DNA from: Syntrophomonas sp. UBA4807
GTDB lineage: Bacteria; Bacillota; Syntrophomonadia; Syntrophomonadales; Syntrophomonadaceae
DNA: 30,278 bases
Reading direction: 5' to 3'
Assembly: GCA_002402575.1 (NCBI GenBank)
Contig: DHGD01000147.1
Location: forward strand, 61,326 to 91,603
Positions 15,288-23,789 of the stretch are shown piece after piece; position 1 is the first letter of the stretch; every line of letters starts with the position of its first letter. A model generated the notes under the pieces. That model searched no databases. It worked only from the letters and a program-made list of their open reading frames with translations, and was not told the origin of the DNA. Made by a program: the position numbers and the translations under genes.

Positions 15288-17429
15288 ATGGTTGGTGTGC
15301 AACAACAGACAATTTATGCCCTGGATATCGGCACCCGCAAAATCATGGGCGTTGTAATGCAGAGGCGCGAGGACTGCCTTGAAGTCTTGGACAGCGAAAT
15401 GATCGAACACAGCACCCGGGCTATGCTGGACGGTCAGATCCACGACGTGGACGCGGTCGCGGGCACCATCCGCAAAATCACCGGCATACTCCAAGAAAGG
15501 CTGCAGATGCCGTTGACTTCGGCCGCTGTGGCCGCCGCCGGGAGGGCTTTGCAGACTTCCACCGGCAAAGCTGCTGCCAAGCGCAGCTTATTACATGAGA
15601 TCAGTGCTGATGAAGTTATGGCTTTAGAGATAGAAGCGGTTCAACAGGCCCGCATCGCCCTCTTGCAGGAACAGGCTCATAACAACGCAACCATGCAGTA
15701 TTTTTGTGCCGGGTACAGCGTGGTATGTTATCGCCTTGAGGATCAGGAGATTCAAAACCTGGTGGGGCAGGTGGGAGGTTATATAGAACTGGAGGTTATA
15801 GCCACCTTTTTGCCGCGGGTGGTGGTTGACAGCCTGTTTTCGGCGTTAAAACGCGCTGACCTGGAACTGTTGAGCATGACCCTGGAGCCGATCGCCGCCC
15901 TTGCGGTCGCCATACCCCCGGGACTGCGCCTCTTGAACCTAGCCCTGGTGGATATCGGGGCCGGCACATCAGATATCGCCATCATTAAAGCAGGCAACAT
16001 CAGCGCCTACGCCATGGTTCCCATGGGGGGCGACGAACTGACTGAAACCCTGGCGAGGCATTATCTGCTGGACTTTCATCATGCTGAAGCGGTCAAGCGC
16101 AAGCTGGCCTCGGAGGACTCCATACAAGTGGAAGATATATTGAATAACTGCGTTAAGGTGGAAAGTCAGGTTATGCAGGATGTGCTCCAACCCATGATAA
16201 ACGAGATCGCCTCGCAGGTGGCGGGCCATATTCTAAACCTCAATAAAAAAGCCCCCGATGCGGTCGTGTGCATTGGCGGGGGCAGCCTTACCCCCGGCCT
16301 CATCCCAGCTCTGGCCGAGCACCTCGAATTGCCCCTTAACCGGGTGGGAATACGAACCGCCGATGGTTTTGAGGCCATACGCTGCCAGCAACCGGAACTG
16401 CAGGGGCCGCAGATGGTGACTCCTCTGGGCATCGCCTATCATTCCTTCCTTAATCCCCCGCTGCCTTTTATAAGTGTCACTTTAAACAAAGCCCATCTGA
16501 TGTTATGGAATGTGGGAGAATTAAATGTAGGCAACGCCTTGTTGAGCTCGGGAACATCGCTGGCCAGCATCTACGGCCGGCCCGGGCTGGGCAAGACATT
16601 GACCATCAACGGCCGAGTCAAGTCATTCCCGGGTACAGTAGGGACCGCGCCACTGGTTAAGGTCAATGGCCAACCGGCCTCCCTGGACACCCCTCTGCAG
16701 AATGGAGATGAGATTGAATTCATCCCCGGCTGCAACGGTGTTGATGCCCGGGTTTCGGTACGGGATCTGTTCGACCTGGAAGTTGGCCAGGTGATAGTCA
16801 ACGGTCGCCCACTGAGGATCAGGCCTTATTTAAGGGTCAATGGCCAGGAGGCCCACCCGGACATGGAGATACCGGACCGGGCCAGAGTCGATTATCAGCA
16901 GGCGAACTCTCTGAGCCATATTCTGCAGGAATATGGTATTGCCGAACTTCAACTGCAGCCCCGCACTTTTCATTTTGTAATCGACGATGAACCCCGTCAA
17001 CTGCGCTGGCTGCCGGTCAAGGCTGAGATTGATGGCCGGCCGGCCCAACCGGATGAAGAGGTGCCCTGGGGGGCGGAGGTTGCCTATACCCTGCTGCCGA
17101 CTCAACCCACCTTGCGGGACGCTCTGCAAGATGCTGACGTTTTCAATATGACAGTCTATGTCAATGACCAAACAGTGGTCATTAAGGCCCAGTGCGCAGG
17201 CGTATTTGTGGATGGCAAACCGGCGCCATTAACTCATGAACTGGCTGAGGGCTGCATCATAACTCTGGACCACAGCGGCAGTAATGCTATCCTTAGCGAT
17301 ATATTCCAAGTTTACGATTTGAAGCCCAATCTTAAGGCCAGGCTGGTTTTGAAAGTCAATGGCGATGAAGCTGGTTTTACCACGCCTATCAGAGCCGGTG
17401 ACCGTATCCAGGTCTACTGGGAAGAATAA
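15288..17429 (+). CDS. FtsA/PilM-like actin ATPase with C-terminal beta-grasp-like repeat array
   Basis: Residues 8-390 form an FtsA/PilM-type actin fold. Phosphate-1 is YALDIGTRKIMGVV (10-23). A 1C/SHS2-like insert follows at about 75-165. Phosphate-2 is ALVDIGAGTSDIAIIKAG (219-236) and the adenosine motif is AVVCIGGGSLTPGL (325-338). FtsA is usually about 420 residues; this protein has 713. From about 435 to 713 it shows four or five degenerate repeats centred on V-x-V-N/D-G-x-P and ending G-D-x-I, for example KVNGQPASLDTPLQNGDEIE (458-477), VFVDGKPAPL (639-648) and LKVNGDEAGFTTPIRAGDRI (688-707). This suggests small beta-grasp modules. The C-terminal amphipathic helix of FtsA is missing. 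Start may instead be GTG 15297, which has the better SD (AAGGATGG). Neighbours suggest an envelope role, which is inferred. Confidence 0.8.
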   Translation: MVGVQQQTIYALDIGTRKIMGVVMQRREDCLEVLDSEMIEHSTRAMLDGQIHDVDAVAGTIRKITGILQERLQMPLTSAAVAAAGRALQTSTGKAAAKRSLLHEISADEVMALEIEAVQQARIALLQEQAHNNATMQYFCAGYSVVCYRLEDQEIQNLVGQVGGYIELEVIATFLPRVVVDSLFSALKRADLELLSMTLEPIAALAVAIPPGLRLLNLALVDIGAGTSDIAIIKAGNISAYAMVPMGGDELTETLARHYLLDFHHAEAVKRKLASEDSIQVEDILNNCVKVESQVMQDVLQPMINEIASQVAGHILNLNKKAPDAVVCIGGGSLTPGLIPALAEHLELPLNRVGIRTADGFEAIRCQQPELQGPQMVTPLGIAYHSFLNPPLPFISVTLNKAHLMLWNVGELNVGNALLSSGTSLASIYGRPGLGKTLTINGRVKSFPGTVGTAPLVKVNGQPASLDTPLQNGDEIEFIPGCNGVDARVSVRDLFDLEVGQVIVNGRPLRIRPYLRVNGQEAHPDMEIPDRARVDYQQANSLSHILQEYGIAELQLQPRTFHFVIDDEPRQLRWLPVKAEIDGRPAQPDEEVPWGAEVAYTLLPTQPTLRDALQDADVFNMTVYVNDQTVVIKAQCAGVFVDGKPAPLTHELAEGCIITLDHSGSNAILSDIFQVYDLKPNLKARLVLKVNGDEAGFTTPIRAGDRIQVYWEE

Positions 17430-17729
17430 CCCTGCTTAGTTCTCTTCCGCGAGTTACCCATGCCATACAGTATTTTTACCCCATACAATGAATCATTAAA
17501 TAATATTCTAGTAGTCCCAGCACAAAACCCGGGACTGAGACACGGACCTCCGCGTGCGCGCTTGTTCCTCATGGCCATGCCCGGGGCGAGGGCTGTGTCG
17601 CCGAGTACCGCAGGCTTGATCAGGTATGCTATAAAGCTGCCTAAAAGGCAACAATAGACCTAAACCGCTGGTAAACTTTTTTTGAGACGTTATGATTTGC
17701 TTTTGGATTATGGTGTGCTATTATAAAAT
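17430..17729 (+). other. Gene-free stretch upstream of ctsR with a GC-rich foldable core
   Basis: No credible gene lies here; a 65-codon frame at 17460-17657 has no SD and no recognisable content. The core folds into an imperfect hairpin, GACACGGACCTCCGC (17539-17553) against GCGAGGGCTGTGTC (17586-17599). A flanking inverted repeat is AGTCCC...GGGACT. A 15-base stretch (17531-17545, GGGACTGAGACACGG) equals, from memory, a conserved 16S rRNA segment. A T7 run at about 17678-17684 lacks a good preceding stem. Confidence 0.4.
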
Positions 17730-17755
17730 TATAATAAAGGTCAATAATGGTCAAA
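17730..17755 (+). promoter_or_regulatory. Promoter -10 box and CtsR operator of the ctsR operon
   Basis: A perfect TATAAT is at 17730-17735; the -35 is poor (ATTATG at 17707-17712, 17-base spacing). Three bases later comes the tandem heptad GGTCAAT-AAT-GGTCAAA (17739-17755), which matches the CtsR operator RGTCAAA-NAN-RGTCAAA in layout with one mismatch in the first heptad and one in the spacer's last base. The operator covers the likely transcription start, so CtsR binding would block initiation and autoregulate the operon. Confidence 0.85.
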
Positions 17756-17768
17756 GGAGCGAAGGGTA

Positions 17769-18206
17769 TTGAGAAGAAGCATCAGCGACCGTATTGAACA
17801 GTATCTCAAAGTGTTGATCAACCGCAGTGACGCGCAGCAGATAGAGATTCAGAGGGCTGAACTGGCCGAAACCTTTTCCTGTGTGCCCTCTCAGGTGACT
17901 TATGTATTGTCCACTCGCTTTAACGGCAAAGATGGCTATATCACCGAGAGCAGACGGGGAGGCAAGGGTTTTGTGCGTATCACTCATGTCAGTACCAAAG
18001 CGCGGGACTGCAGCCACTTGCATGAGGATTTGCAGGAAATGATCGCCCATATGCTGGAAGATCGGCATATGCAAGAATCAGAAGCCCGTTTTATCAAGTA
18101 CTTGTTGCCGGCCCTGTTTGAAGACATGGATGAGGAGCAGCAGCAGCTGGTGCTGACCAGTATGATCAAAGCCATAGTCCGATATAACCGCTTGCAGAGC
18201 GAATAG
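17769..18206 (+). CDS. ctsR: Heat-shock transcriptional repressor CtsR
   Basis: CtsR represses clp and its own operon at normal temperature and is inactivated by heat and by McsB. The 145 residues contain the N-terminal SDRIEQYLKVLI helix and the winged helix-turn-helix around ELAETFSCVPSQVTYVLSTRF (about residues 31-51). The beta-wing is YITESRRGGKGFVRI, where the usual RGGGG loop reads RGGKG (63-67). The C-terminal dimerisation part follows. Translation starts at TTG 17769 with SD AAAGGAG 9 bases upstream. The SD overlaps the second operator half. It heads the ctsR-mcsA-mcsB-clpC operon. Confidence 0.95.
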   Translation: MRRSISDRIEQYLKVLINRSDAQQIEIQRAELAETFSCVPSQVTYVLSTRFNGKDGYITESRRGGKGFVRITHVSTKARDCSHLHEDLQEMIAHMLEDRHMQESEARFIKYLLPALFEDMDEEQQQLVLTSMIKAIVRYNRLQSE

Positions 18207-18218
18207 GGGGATTTGATT

Positions 18219-18725
18219 ATGAATTGTGACGAATGTAAACAGAACCCGGCTACGGTTCATTTAACTGAGATGTATAACGGCAACAAGAGTGAGATGCATC
18301 TGTGCGCCTCCTGTGCCGCCAAAAAAGGAGCGCTGATGTTTGACCCCAATCAGTTTAACCTGCCTAACCTCTTGGGCGGATTCCTGGGCGGCCCCCAGAC
18401 GGTACAGGGCTTCGCCAATTCGGTTGCGCCACCTGTCTGTAAAAATTGCGGGGTCAACTTTTTGGACATACGCAACACAGGCAAATTGGGCTGTCCAGTT
18501 TGTTATCAGGCCTTTTCCGAGGAGCTGGAATCATCCTTGAAAAGGATACACGGCAACAGCCAGCACACAGGTAAAATACCGTTGCGCAGCGGAGAAAAGA
18601 CTCGCGTCAAGCGGCAACTAGAAGATTTGAAGGAACAACTGCAAGCCTCCATCGTAAATGAGGACTATGAAAAGGCCGCTGAAATCAGAGACATGATCAT
18701 AGACCTAGAAAAAAAGCTGGATTAG
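18219..18725 (+). CDS. mcsA: McsA, zinc-finger activator of the McsB arginine kinase
   Basis: McsA binds and stimulates McsB and modulates CtsR. The 168 residues contain two four-cysteine zinc sites: Cys3/Cys6 with Cys29/Cys32, and Cys74/Cys77 with Cys92/Cys95. A UVR-type helical hairpin occupies the C-terminus (about 133-168, LKEQLQASIVNEDYEKAAEI). Such UVR motifs also occur in ClpC and UvrB. The middle is a Gly/Asn/Leu-rich linker. ATG 18219 is chosen over TTG 18213 because the TAGGGGG SD is 8 bases away. It follows ctsR by 12 bases and precedes mcsB by 13. Confidence 0.95.
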   Translation: MNCDECKQNPATVHLTEMYNGNKSEMHLCASCAAKKGALMFDPNQFNLPNLLGGFLGGPQTVQGFANSVAPPVCKNCGVNFLDIRNTGKLGCPVCYQAFSEELESSLKRIHGNSQHTGKIPLRSGEKTRVKRQLEDLKEQLQASIVNEDYEKAAEIRDMIIDLEKKLD

Positions 18726-18738
18726 AGGTGATATCCAG

Positions 18739-19806
18739 ATGGGAATTGATCACTTATTGTATAGTACCCATGTAGGCTGGATGGACAGCAAGGCCGGAAC
18801 TGACACTGACGTGGTCATAAGTAGCCGGGTCAGGCTGGCCAGGAATATAGATCCGGTCCCTTTTCCTCATCTGCTCGATGAACAGAGCGGGAAGGAAGTT
18901 GTCGCGATGGTCAGGAAAGCTTGTGCAGAAAGTGGCTATGAGCCTCTGCAGGCGCTGCAGGCAGTAACCTTTGATCAGCTTTCTGAGCTGGACCGGCTGA
19001 TATTGATGGAAAAGCATCTCATCAGCCCGCAGCATGCTCATTTTAGCAGCGATTACCGCGGTTTGATGGTTGATTCCGACGGGACTCGGTCAATAATGAT
19101 CAATGAAGAGGATCACCTGCGCATTCAAGGCCTGTTCCCCGGCTTTGCCCTGGACGAATGCAACCGCCAGGTGCAGCTTATGGACGATGCGTTGGAAAAA
19201 CACCTTACTTGGGCTTTCGACAGTCAGCGCGGTTACCTCACCGCCTGTCCCACCAATGTAGGGACCGGGATGAGGGCTTCGGTTATGTTGCATTTACCAG
19301 GAATGGCCATGACGGCGCAGATCAACCGTATCTTCCACAACATCGGTCAGCTGGGCATGACGGTAAGGGGGCTTTACGGCGAAGGTACCGAAATTCTGGG
19401 AAATTTGTACCAGCTCTCCAACCAGGTGACCCTGGGGCTCAGTGAGGAGGAGATTTGCCATAACCTTTCGCTTGTAGCCAGGCAGATCATAGAGCAGGAG
19501 CGCATGGTGAGAGAAAGCCTTAAGACGGGCATGGCCTACCAGCTGCGCGATAAAATTGGCCGTGCTTACGGGATTTTAAGCCATGTCGGCATCATAAGCT
19601 CCAATGAGGCCCTGACATTGTTATCGGACCTGCGCTTAGGTGTTGACCTGGGACTGATCACCCACATTCAGCCTACCGCTATCAACGAATTGATCGTGGC
19701 TATTCGACCGGCTCACCTGCAGAAGAGGGCCGGACAGGATATGGACGCCTTTCAGCGTGATATCAGGAGGGCTGAAGTTATCAGGGAAATATTGTTCCGC
19801 AAATAA
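18739..19806 (+). CDS. mcsB: Protein arginine kinase McsB
   Basis: McsB phosphorylates arginine residues on damaged proteins, marking them for ClpCP, and phosphorylates CtsR. The 355-residue protein has the phosphagen-kinase-like catalytic core: VVISSRVRLARNI near residue 28 binds ATP phosphates, NEEDHLRIQ holds the catalytic Glu, and CPTNVGTGMRASVML carries Cys170 and the specificity loop. The C-terminus has RDIRRA (340-345), matching the RDxxRA pocket that senses phosphoarginine allosterically. The SD GAGGTGAT precedes the ATG. The order mcsA-mcsB-clpC is canonical. Confidence 0.96.
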   Translation: MGIDHLLYSTHVGWMDSKAGTDTDVVISSRVRLARNIDPVPFPHLLDEQSGKEVVAMVRKACAESGYEPLQALQAVTFDQLSELDRLILMEKHLISPQHAHFSSDYRGLMVDSDGTRSIMINEEDHLRIQGLFPGFALDECNRQVQLMDDALEKHLTWAFDSQRGYLTACPTNVGTGMRASVMLHLPGMAMTAQINRIFHNIGQLGMTVRGLYGEGTEILGNLYQLSNQVTLGLSEEEICHNLSLVARQIIEQERMVRESLKTGMAYQLRDKIGRAYGILSHVGIISSNEALTLLSDLRLGVDLGLITHIQPTAINELIVAIRPAHLQKRAGQDMDAFQRDIRRAEVIREILFRK

Positions 19807-19842
19807 ATGACAGCTAAATAATTGCATAAAGGAGGATCAGTG

Positions 19843-22320
19843 ATGTTCAGAAAATTTACCCAACGTGCCCGCAACGCGGTTCTGCATGCTCAGGAAGAAG
19901 CCAAGCAGATGAACCACCCTGCTATCGGCACCGAACACATATTGTTAGGCTTGTTGCGCGAAGGAGAAGGGGTGGGCGCTAAGGCTTTGCTCAGCCTGGG
20001 TATGGATTTGAAGAAACTACGGGAGGAAGTCACCAAAGTAATAGGCGAGAGCAGCGCCGCGCGTGAGCAGCAGGCCGGTGATCTGCCTATTACACCGCGG
20101 GCCAAAAAGGTATTCAATCTGGCTTTTGACGAAGCACGTCTGCAGGGTGTCAATTACGTCGGCACCGAACACCTCTTGCTGGCGCTGCTGCGGGAAGAGG
20201 AAGGAGTTGCCGGACAGGTTCTGATGTCCATGTCTTTAAAACTGGATGAGGTCCGGGAACAGGTCATTATCCTGCTGGGTGGCGATCCTCCCTCCAACCA
20301 GGGCGGGTCTTCCTACAATGAACAACCGCCTAACCAGGTGCCGCCGCAGGCCAAGAGGAAAGGTAAGAGCAAGACCCCGACCCTGGACCAGTTCAGCCGG
20401 GATCTCACCCAGGATGCCGGTGAAGGCCGTTTGGATCCGGTGATTGGCCGCAATAGAGAAATTGAAAGGGTTATACAAGTCTTATCCCGCCGCACTAAAA
20501 ACAATCCGGTTTTAATCGGTGATCCCGGGGTGGGCAAGACCGCCATAGTGGAAGGACTGGCGCAGCGAATCATTGAGAATCGGGTGCCTGAGATCCTTGG
20601 CAACAAGAGGGTGGTGACCCTGGATCTTTCCTCAATGATTGCCGGGACCAAGTATCGCGGCGAATTTGAGGACCGTCTCACTAAGATCATCGCGGAGATC
20701 AAAAGTGCCGGGGACATCATTATTTTCATCGATGAGCTGCACACTATCGTGGGAGCCGGGGCTGCGGAAGGCGCCATCGACGCCGCCAATATATTGAAAC
20801 CTTCTCTGGCCCGGGGGGAATTCCAGTGCGTAGGGGCTACCACCTTGGACGAATACCGCAAACACATTGAGAAGGATGCTGCCCTGGAGCGGCGTTTCCA
20901 GCCCATCCTGGTGGATGAGCCCAGCCAGGAAGAAAGCATTGAAATATTAAAAGGGTTGCGCGACCGCTATGAAGCCCATCATGGGGTGAAAATCAACGAC
21001 GAGGCCATTGAGGCTGCGGTTCGCCTGTCTGCCCGATATATCAGCGACCGCTTCTTGCCTGACAAAGCGATAGACTTAATAGATGAAGCCTCTTCTAAGG
21101 TAAGGCTGATAAATTATATCGTACCGCCGGAATTGAAGGACAAGGAAGCCAAGCTGAAGGAATTGATCAAAGATAAGGAAGAAGCCATTAACGCGCAGGA
21201 ATATGAGAAAGCCGCTTTTATGCGGGATGAAGAGCAGCGCCTCAAAGCGGAAATCGAAAACGACCGCAAGGAATGGGTCAACCAGCGCAACCTGACGGTT
21301 GGCTCGGTGGGCGAAGAAGAAATCGCCAGCATTGTTTCCAACTGGACCGGGGTCCCGGTTAGCAAACTGGCTGCCGAGGAGAGTGAGCGGCTGGTGCACC
21401 TGGAGGAAGTTCTGCATCAGCGGGTAATTGGCCAGGAGGAAGCAGTAAAGGCCGTTTCCCGGGCAGTAAGGCGTTCTCGGGCGGGATTGAAGAATCCCAA
21501 GCGACCCACCGGTTCGTTTGTCTTCCTGGGACCGACCGGAGTGGGCAAGACGGAATTGGTCCGGGCTCTGGCAGAGGCTATGTTTGGCACCGAAGAGGCT
21601 GTAATCCGGCTGGATATGTCGGAGTACATGGAGAAACACGCGGTCTCCAGGATGATAGGATCACCGCCCGGCTATGTGGGCTACGATGAAGGCGGACAAC
21701 TCACCGAAAAAGTGCGCCGTAAGCCGTATTCGGTCATCCTTCTGGACGAAATTGAAAAAGCCCATCCAGACGTTTTCAATATCCTCCTGCAGGTACTGGA
21801 AGACGGTCGTCTCACCGATGGGCAGGGCCGAACCGTGGACTTCCGCAATACCATTCTAATCATGACCTCCAATGTGGGGGCGCAGATGCTCAAGAGCGGC
21901 AACAAGGTGGGATTTAGCACCGCCATTGACGAAGCTGAGAACTACAACCGGATGAAGGACAATATCATGGAGCAGCTTAAATACACTTTCCGGCCTGAGT
22001 TCATAAACCGGGTTGACGAACTGATCGTGTTCCAGAGCCTCTCTGAGGACGAGCTGCGGCAAATCGTGGAACTGCTCCTAAAGGACTTCTTCAAGCGGGT
22101 GGAGGAGAACGGCTATAAAATGCAAATCAGCGATGAGGCCAAAAAGGTCATAATGAAGGAAGGATTTGAACCCGCCTACGGGGCCCGACCCTTGAAGCGG
22201 GCTTTGCAGCAGCTTATTGAAGATAACGTGTCTGAGGAAATCCTCAAGAAGACGGTTGAGCCTGGTGACACCATTGTTATCGATGCCGAGGACGGCCATA
22301 TAGTGGTTAAAAAATTATAA
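19843..22320 (+). CDS. clpC: ATP-dependent Clp protease ATPase subunit ClpC
   Basis: ClpC is the AAA+ unfoldase that feeds substrates into ClpP. The 825 residues contain two Clp-N repeats (about 1-145), a first AAA domain with Walker A GDPGVGKT (226-233), a middle UVR-like segment (INAQEYEKAAFMRDEEQ) typical of ClpC, and a second AAA domain with Walker A GPTGVGKT (563-570). The ClpP-docking loop is VGF at 689-691 in GNKVGFST, so partnership with ClpP is expected although clpP is not here. ATG 19843 is preferred over TTG 19822 since AAAGGAGG lies 7 bases upstream. It closes the CtsR operon before a terminator. Confidence 0.97.
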   Translation: MFRKFTQRARNAVLHAQEEAKQMNHPAIGTEHILLGLLREGEGVGAKALLSLGMDLKKLREEVTKVIGESSAAREQQAGDLPITPRAKKVFNLAFDEARLQGVNYVGTEHLLLALLREEEGVAGQVLMSMSLKLDEVREQVIILLGGDPPSNQGGSSYNEQPPNQVPPQAKRKGKSKTPTLDQFSRDLTQDAGEGRLDPVIGRNREIERVIQVLSRRTKNNPVLIGDPGVGKTAIVEGLAQRIIENRVPEILGNKRVVTLDLSSMIAGTKYRGEFEDRLTKIIAEIKSAGDIIIFIDELHTIVGAGAAEGAIDAANILKPSLARGEFQCVGATTLDEYRKHIEKDAALERRFQPILVDEPSQEESIEILKGLRDRYEAHHGVKINDEAIEAAVRLSARYISDRFLPDKAIDLIDEASSKVRLINYIVPPELKDKEAKLKELIKDKEEAINAQEYEKAAFMRDEEQRLKAEIENDRKEWVNQRNLTVGSVGEEEIASIVSNWTGVPVSKLAAEESERLVHLEEVLHQRVIGQEEAVKAVSRAVRRSRAGLKNPKRPTGSFVFLGPTGVGKTELVRALAEAMFGTEEAVIRLDMSEYMEKHAVSRMIGSPPGYVGYDEGGQLTEKVRRKPYSVILLDEIEKAHPDVFNILLQVLEDGRLTDGQGRTVDFRNTILIMTSNVGAQMLKSGNKVGFSTAIDEAENYNRMKDNIMEQLKYTFRPEFINRVDELIVFQSLSEDELRQIVELLLKDFFKRVEENGYKMQISDEAKKVIMKEGFEPAYGARPLKRALQQLIEDNVSEEILKKTVEPGDTIVIDAEDGHIVVKKL

Positions 22321-22327
22321 TGCGTAA

Positions 22328-22358
22328 AACCGGGAAGCATAAGCTTCCCGGTTAATTT
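22328..22358 (+). terminator. Rho-independent terminator of the ctsR-clpC operon
   Basis: A perfect 11-pair stem, AACCGGGAAGC (22328-22338) and GCTTCCCGGTT (22343-22353), has an ATAA tetraloop. The following T-run is interrupted (AATTT), so termination may be partial. Confidence 0.75.
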
Positions 22359-22392
22359 ACTTTAAATTAGCAGCTGCTGCCTGGATTCCCTA

Positions 22393-22418
22393 TATACTGG
22401 TACGAATTGGTATATAAT
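22393..22418 (+). promoter_or_regulatory. Putative radA promoter
   Basis: TTGGTATATAAT (22407-22418) contains a perfect TATAAT (22413-22418) and, one register earlier, an extended TGG-TATATA -10. No good -35 is seen. It lies after the clpC terminator and 9 bases before the radA SD, so a separate radA-disA transcript is likely. Confidence 0.5.
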
Positions 22419-22442
22419 AATTCTGTAAGGAGCGCTCGCACC

Positions 22443-23789
22443 TTGAAAGTATCAAACCTTTACATATGTAGCAATTGTGCCTATGAAAACAGCAAATGGC
22501 TGGGTAAATGCCCTTCCTGCGGGATGTGGAACACCATGCAGGAAGAGATCCGCGCCGCCCAACCGACTCAGACGGCCCGAAGGCGTGTTGAAGCAGTTTC
22601 TCTACAGGATATTCCCCTGAACGAGGTCAGGAGGACCGGGAGCGGGATCGGTGAACTGGACCGGGTCTTGGGAGGAGGCACGGTGCCAGGTTCAGTGATA
22701 TTGCTGGGCGGCAACCCCGGCATCGGCAAATCCACCCTGTTACTGCAAGTGGCCCAGTCAATTGCCCGACAAGGAGAACCGGTGCTCTATCTGTGCGGGG
22801 AAGAATCACTGCAGCAGATAAGATTGCGGGCCATACGCCTGGGAGTGGACAGCCCCGGCATATTCCTGGCCGCAGAACAGAACCTGGAATTCCTGGCAGA
22901 ATACATAGAAAAGATAAAACCCACTAATGTGATTATCGATTCAATACAGGCAGTCTATTGCAGCGAGGTATCGTCCATACCCGGCAGTGTGGCGCAACTG
23001 CGTGAATGCACTGCCCGCATCACCGAAATCGCCAAGAGCAGCGGGATAACCTTTTTCCTAATCGGTCATGTAACCAAAGAAGGGGTAATCGCCGGACCCA
23101 AGGTGTTAGAACATATGGTTGATGTGGTCTTGTCCTTCGAAGGGGAGAAAAGCTTTTCCTTCAGGATGTTGCGGGGGGCGAAAAATCGCTTCGGCTCCAC
23201 CGATGAAGTGGGACTTCTGGAAATGGGACCTGTCGGTTTGAGCGAGGTCTTGGATCCGGCCAGCATATTTCTCAGTGCGGAGACAGCCTTGACCTCGGGA
23301 ACGGCTATTACCACCAGTGTTGAGGGCAGCCGGCCTCTGTTGATTGAGGTGCAGGCTTTGGTCAGTGCCTCTGGACCGAATTATCCCAAACGCATGGCCG
23401 CCGGCATCGATCAGAATCGGCTGGCCCTGATTGCGGCAGTTCTGGAGAAACGGCTCGGGTTTCATCTGTCCGCTTGTGACGTGTTTCTCAAGATTGCCGG
23501 GGGGGTGTTTTTGCGGGATCCTTCGGTGGATTTTGGCATTGCCGCAGCAATAATATCAAGCCACCTGGACGAGGTTATACCGGCTGGCACCGTATTTATT
23601 GGCGAACTGGGACTGTCCGGACAGATTCGACCGGTGACTTGTCTGGAACTGCGCTTGAAAGAAATTGCCAAAATGGGCTATTCACGGGTGGTGGTTCCGA
23701 AACAGGGGCGCCTCCCCGCTATGGCTGACCTGAACTGCATTGAAGTGCAGACCATAGATGAGATTCTGGAGTTGATAAGGGAAGGATGA
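22443..23789 (+). CDS. radA: DNA repair protein RadA/Sms
   Basis: RadA is a RecA-like helicase that promotes branch migration in recombination. With TTG 22443 the protein has 448 residues, close to family length. It begins with a C4 zinc finger (Cys9, Cys12, Cys23, Cys26), then Walker A GGNPGIGKS (89-97). The RadA-specific KNRFG motif is at 247-251 and the C-terminus is a Lon-like domain (VDFGIAAAIISSHLDEVIP, FIGELGLSGQIRPV). The TTG is supported by AAGGAG 10 bases upstream; a frame opening at 22407 overlaps the promoter. The gene overlaps disA by 4 bases (ATGA). Confidence 0.95.
   Translation: MKVSNLYICSNCAYENSKWLGKCPSCGMWNTMQEEIRAAQPTQTARRRVEAVSLQDIPLNEVRRTGSGIGELDRVLGGGTVPGSVILLGGNPGIGKSTLLLQVAQSIARQGEPVLYLCGEESLQQIRLRAIRLGVDSPGIFLAAEQNLEFLAEYIEKIKPTNVIIDSIQAVYCSEVSSIPGSVAQLRECTARITEIAKSSGITFFLIGHVTKEGVIAGPKVLEHMVDVVLSFEGEKSFSFRMLRGAKNRFGSTDEVGLLEMGPVGLSEVLDPASIFLSAETALTSGTAITTSVEGSRPLLIEVQALVSASGPNYPKRMAAGIDQNRLALIAAVLEKRLGFHLSACDVFLKIAGGVFLRDPSVDFGIAAAIISSHLDEVIPAGTVFIGELGLSGQIRPVTCLELRLKEIAKMGYSRVVVPKQGRLPAMADLNCIEVQTIDEILELIREG

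Noticed and set aside
17529..17545. 16S rRNA fragment upstream of ctsR
   Set aside because: Only 15 bases match a remembered 16S segment and the similarity stops abruptly on both sides, so no rRNA gene or fragment is called.
17460..17657. 65-codon + strand frame upstream of ctsR
   Set aside because: No SD precedes the ATG, content is low-complexity Pro/Arg/Ala, and it covers a foldable GC-rich stretch better explained as non-coding.
20313..20939. 208-codon minus-strand frame opposite clpC
   Set aside because: Ser/Arg-rich shadow of the ClpC first AAA domain, with no SD or known motif.
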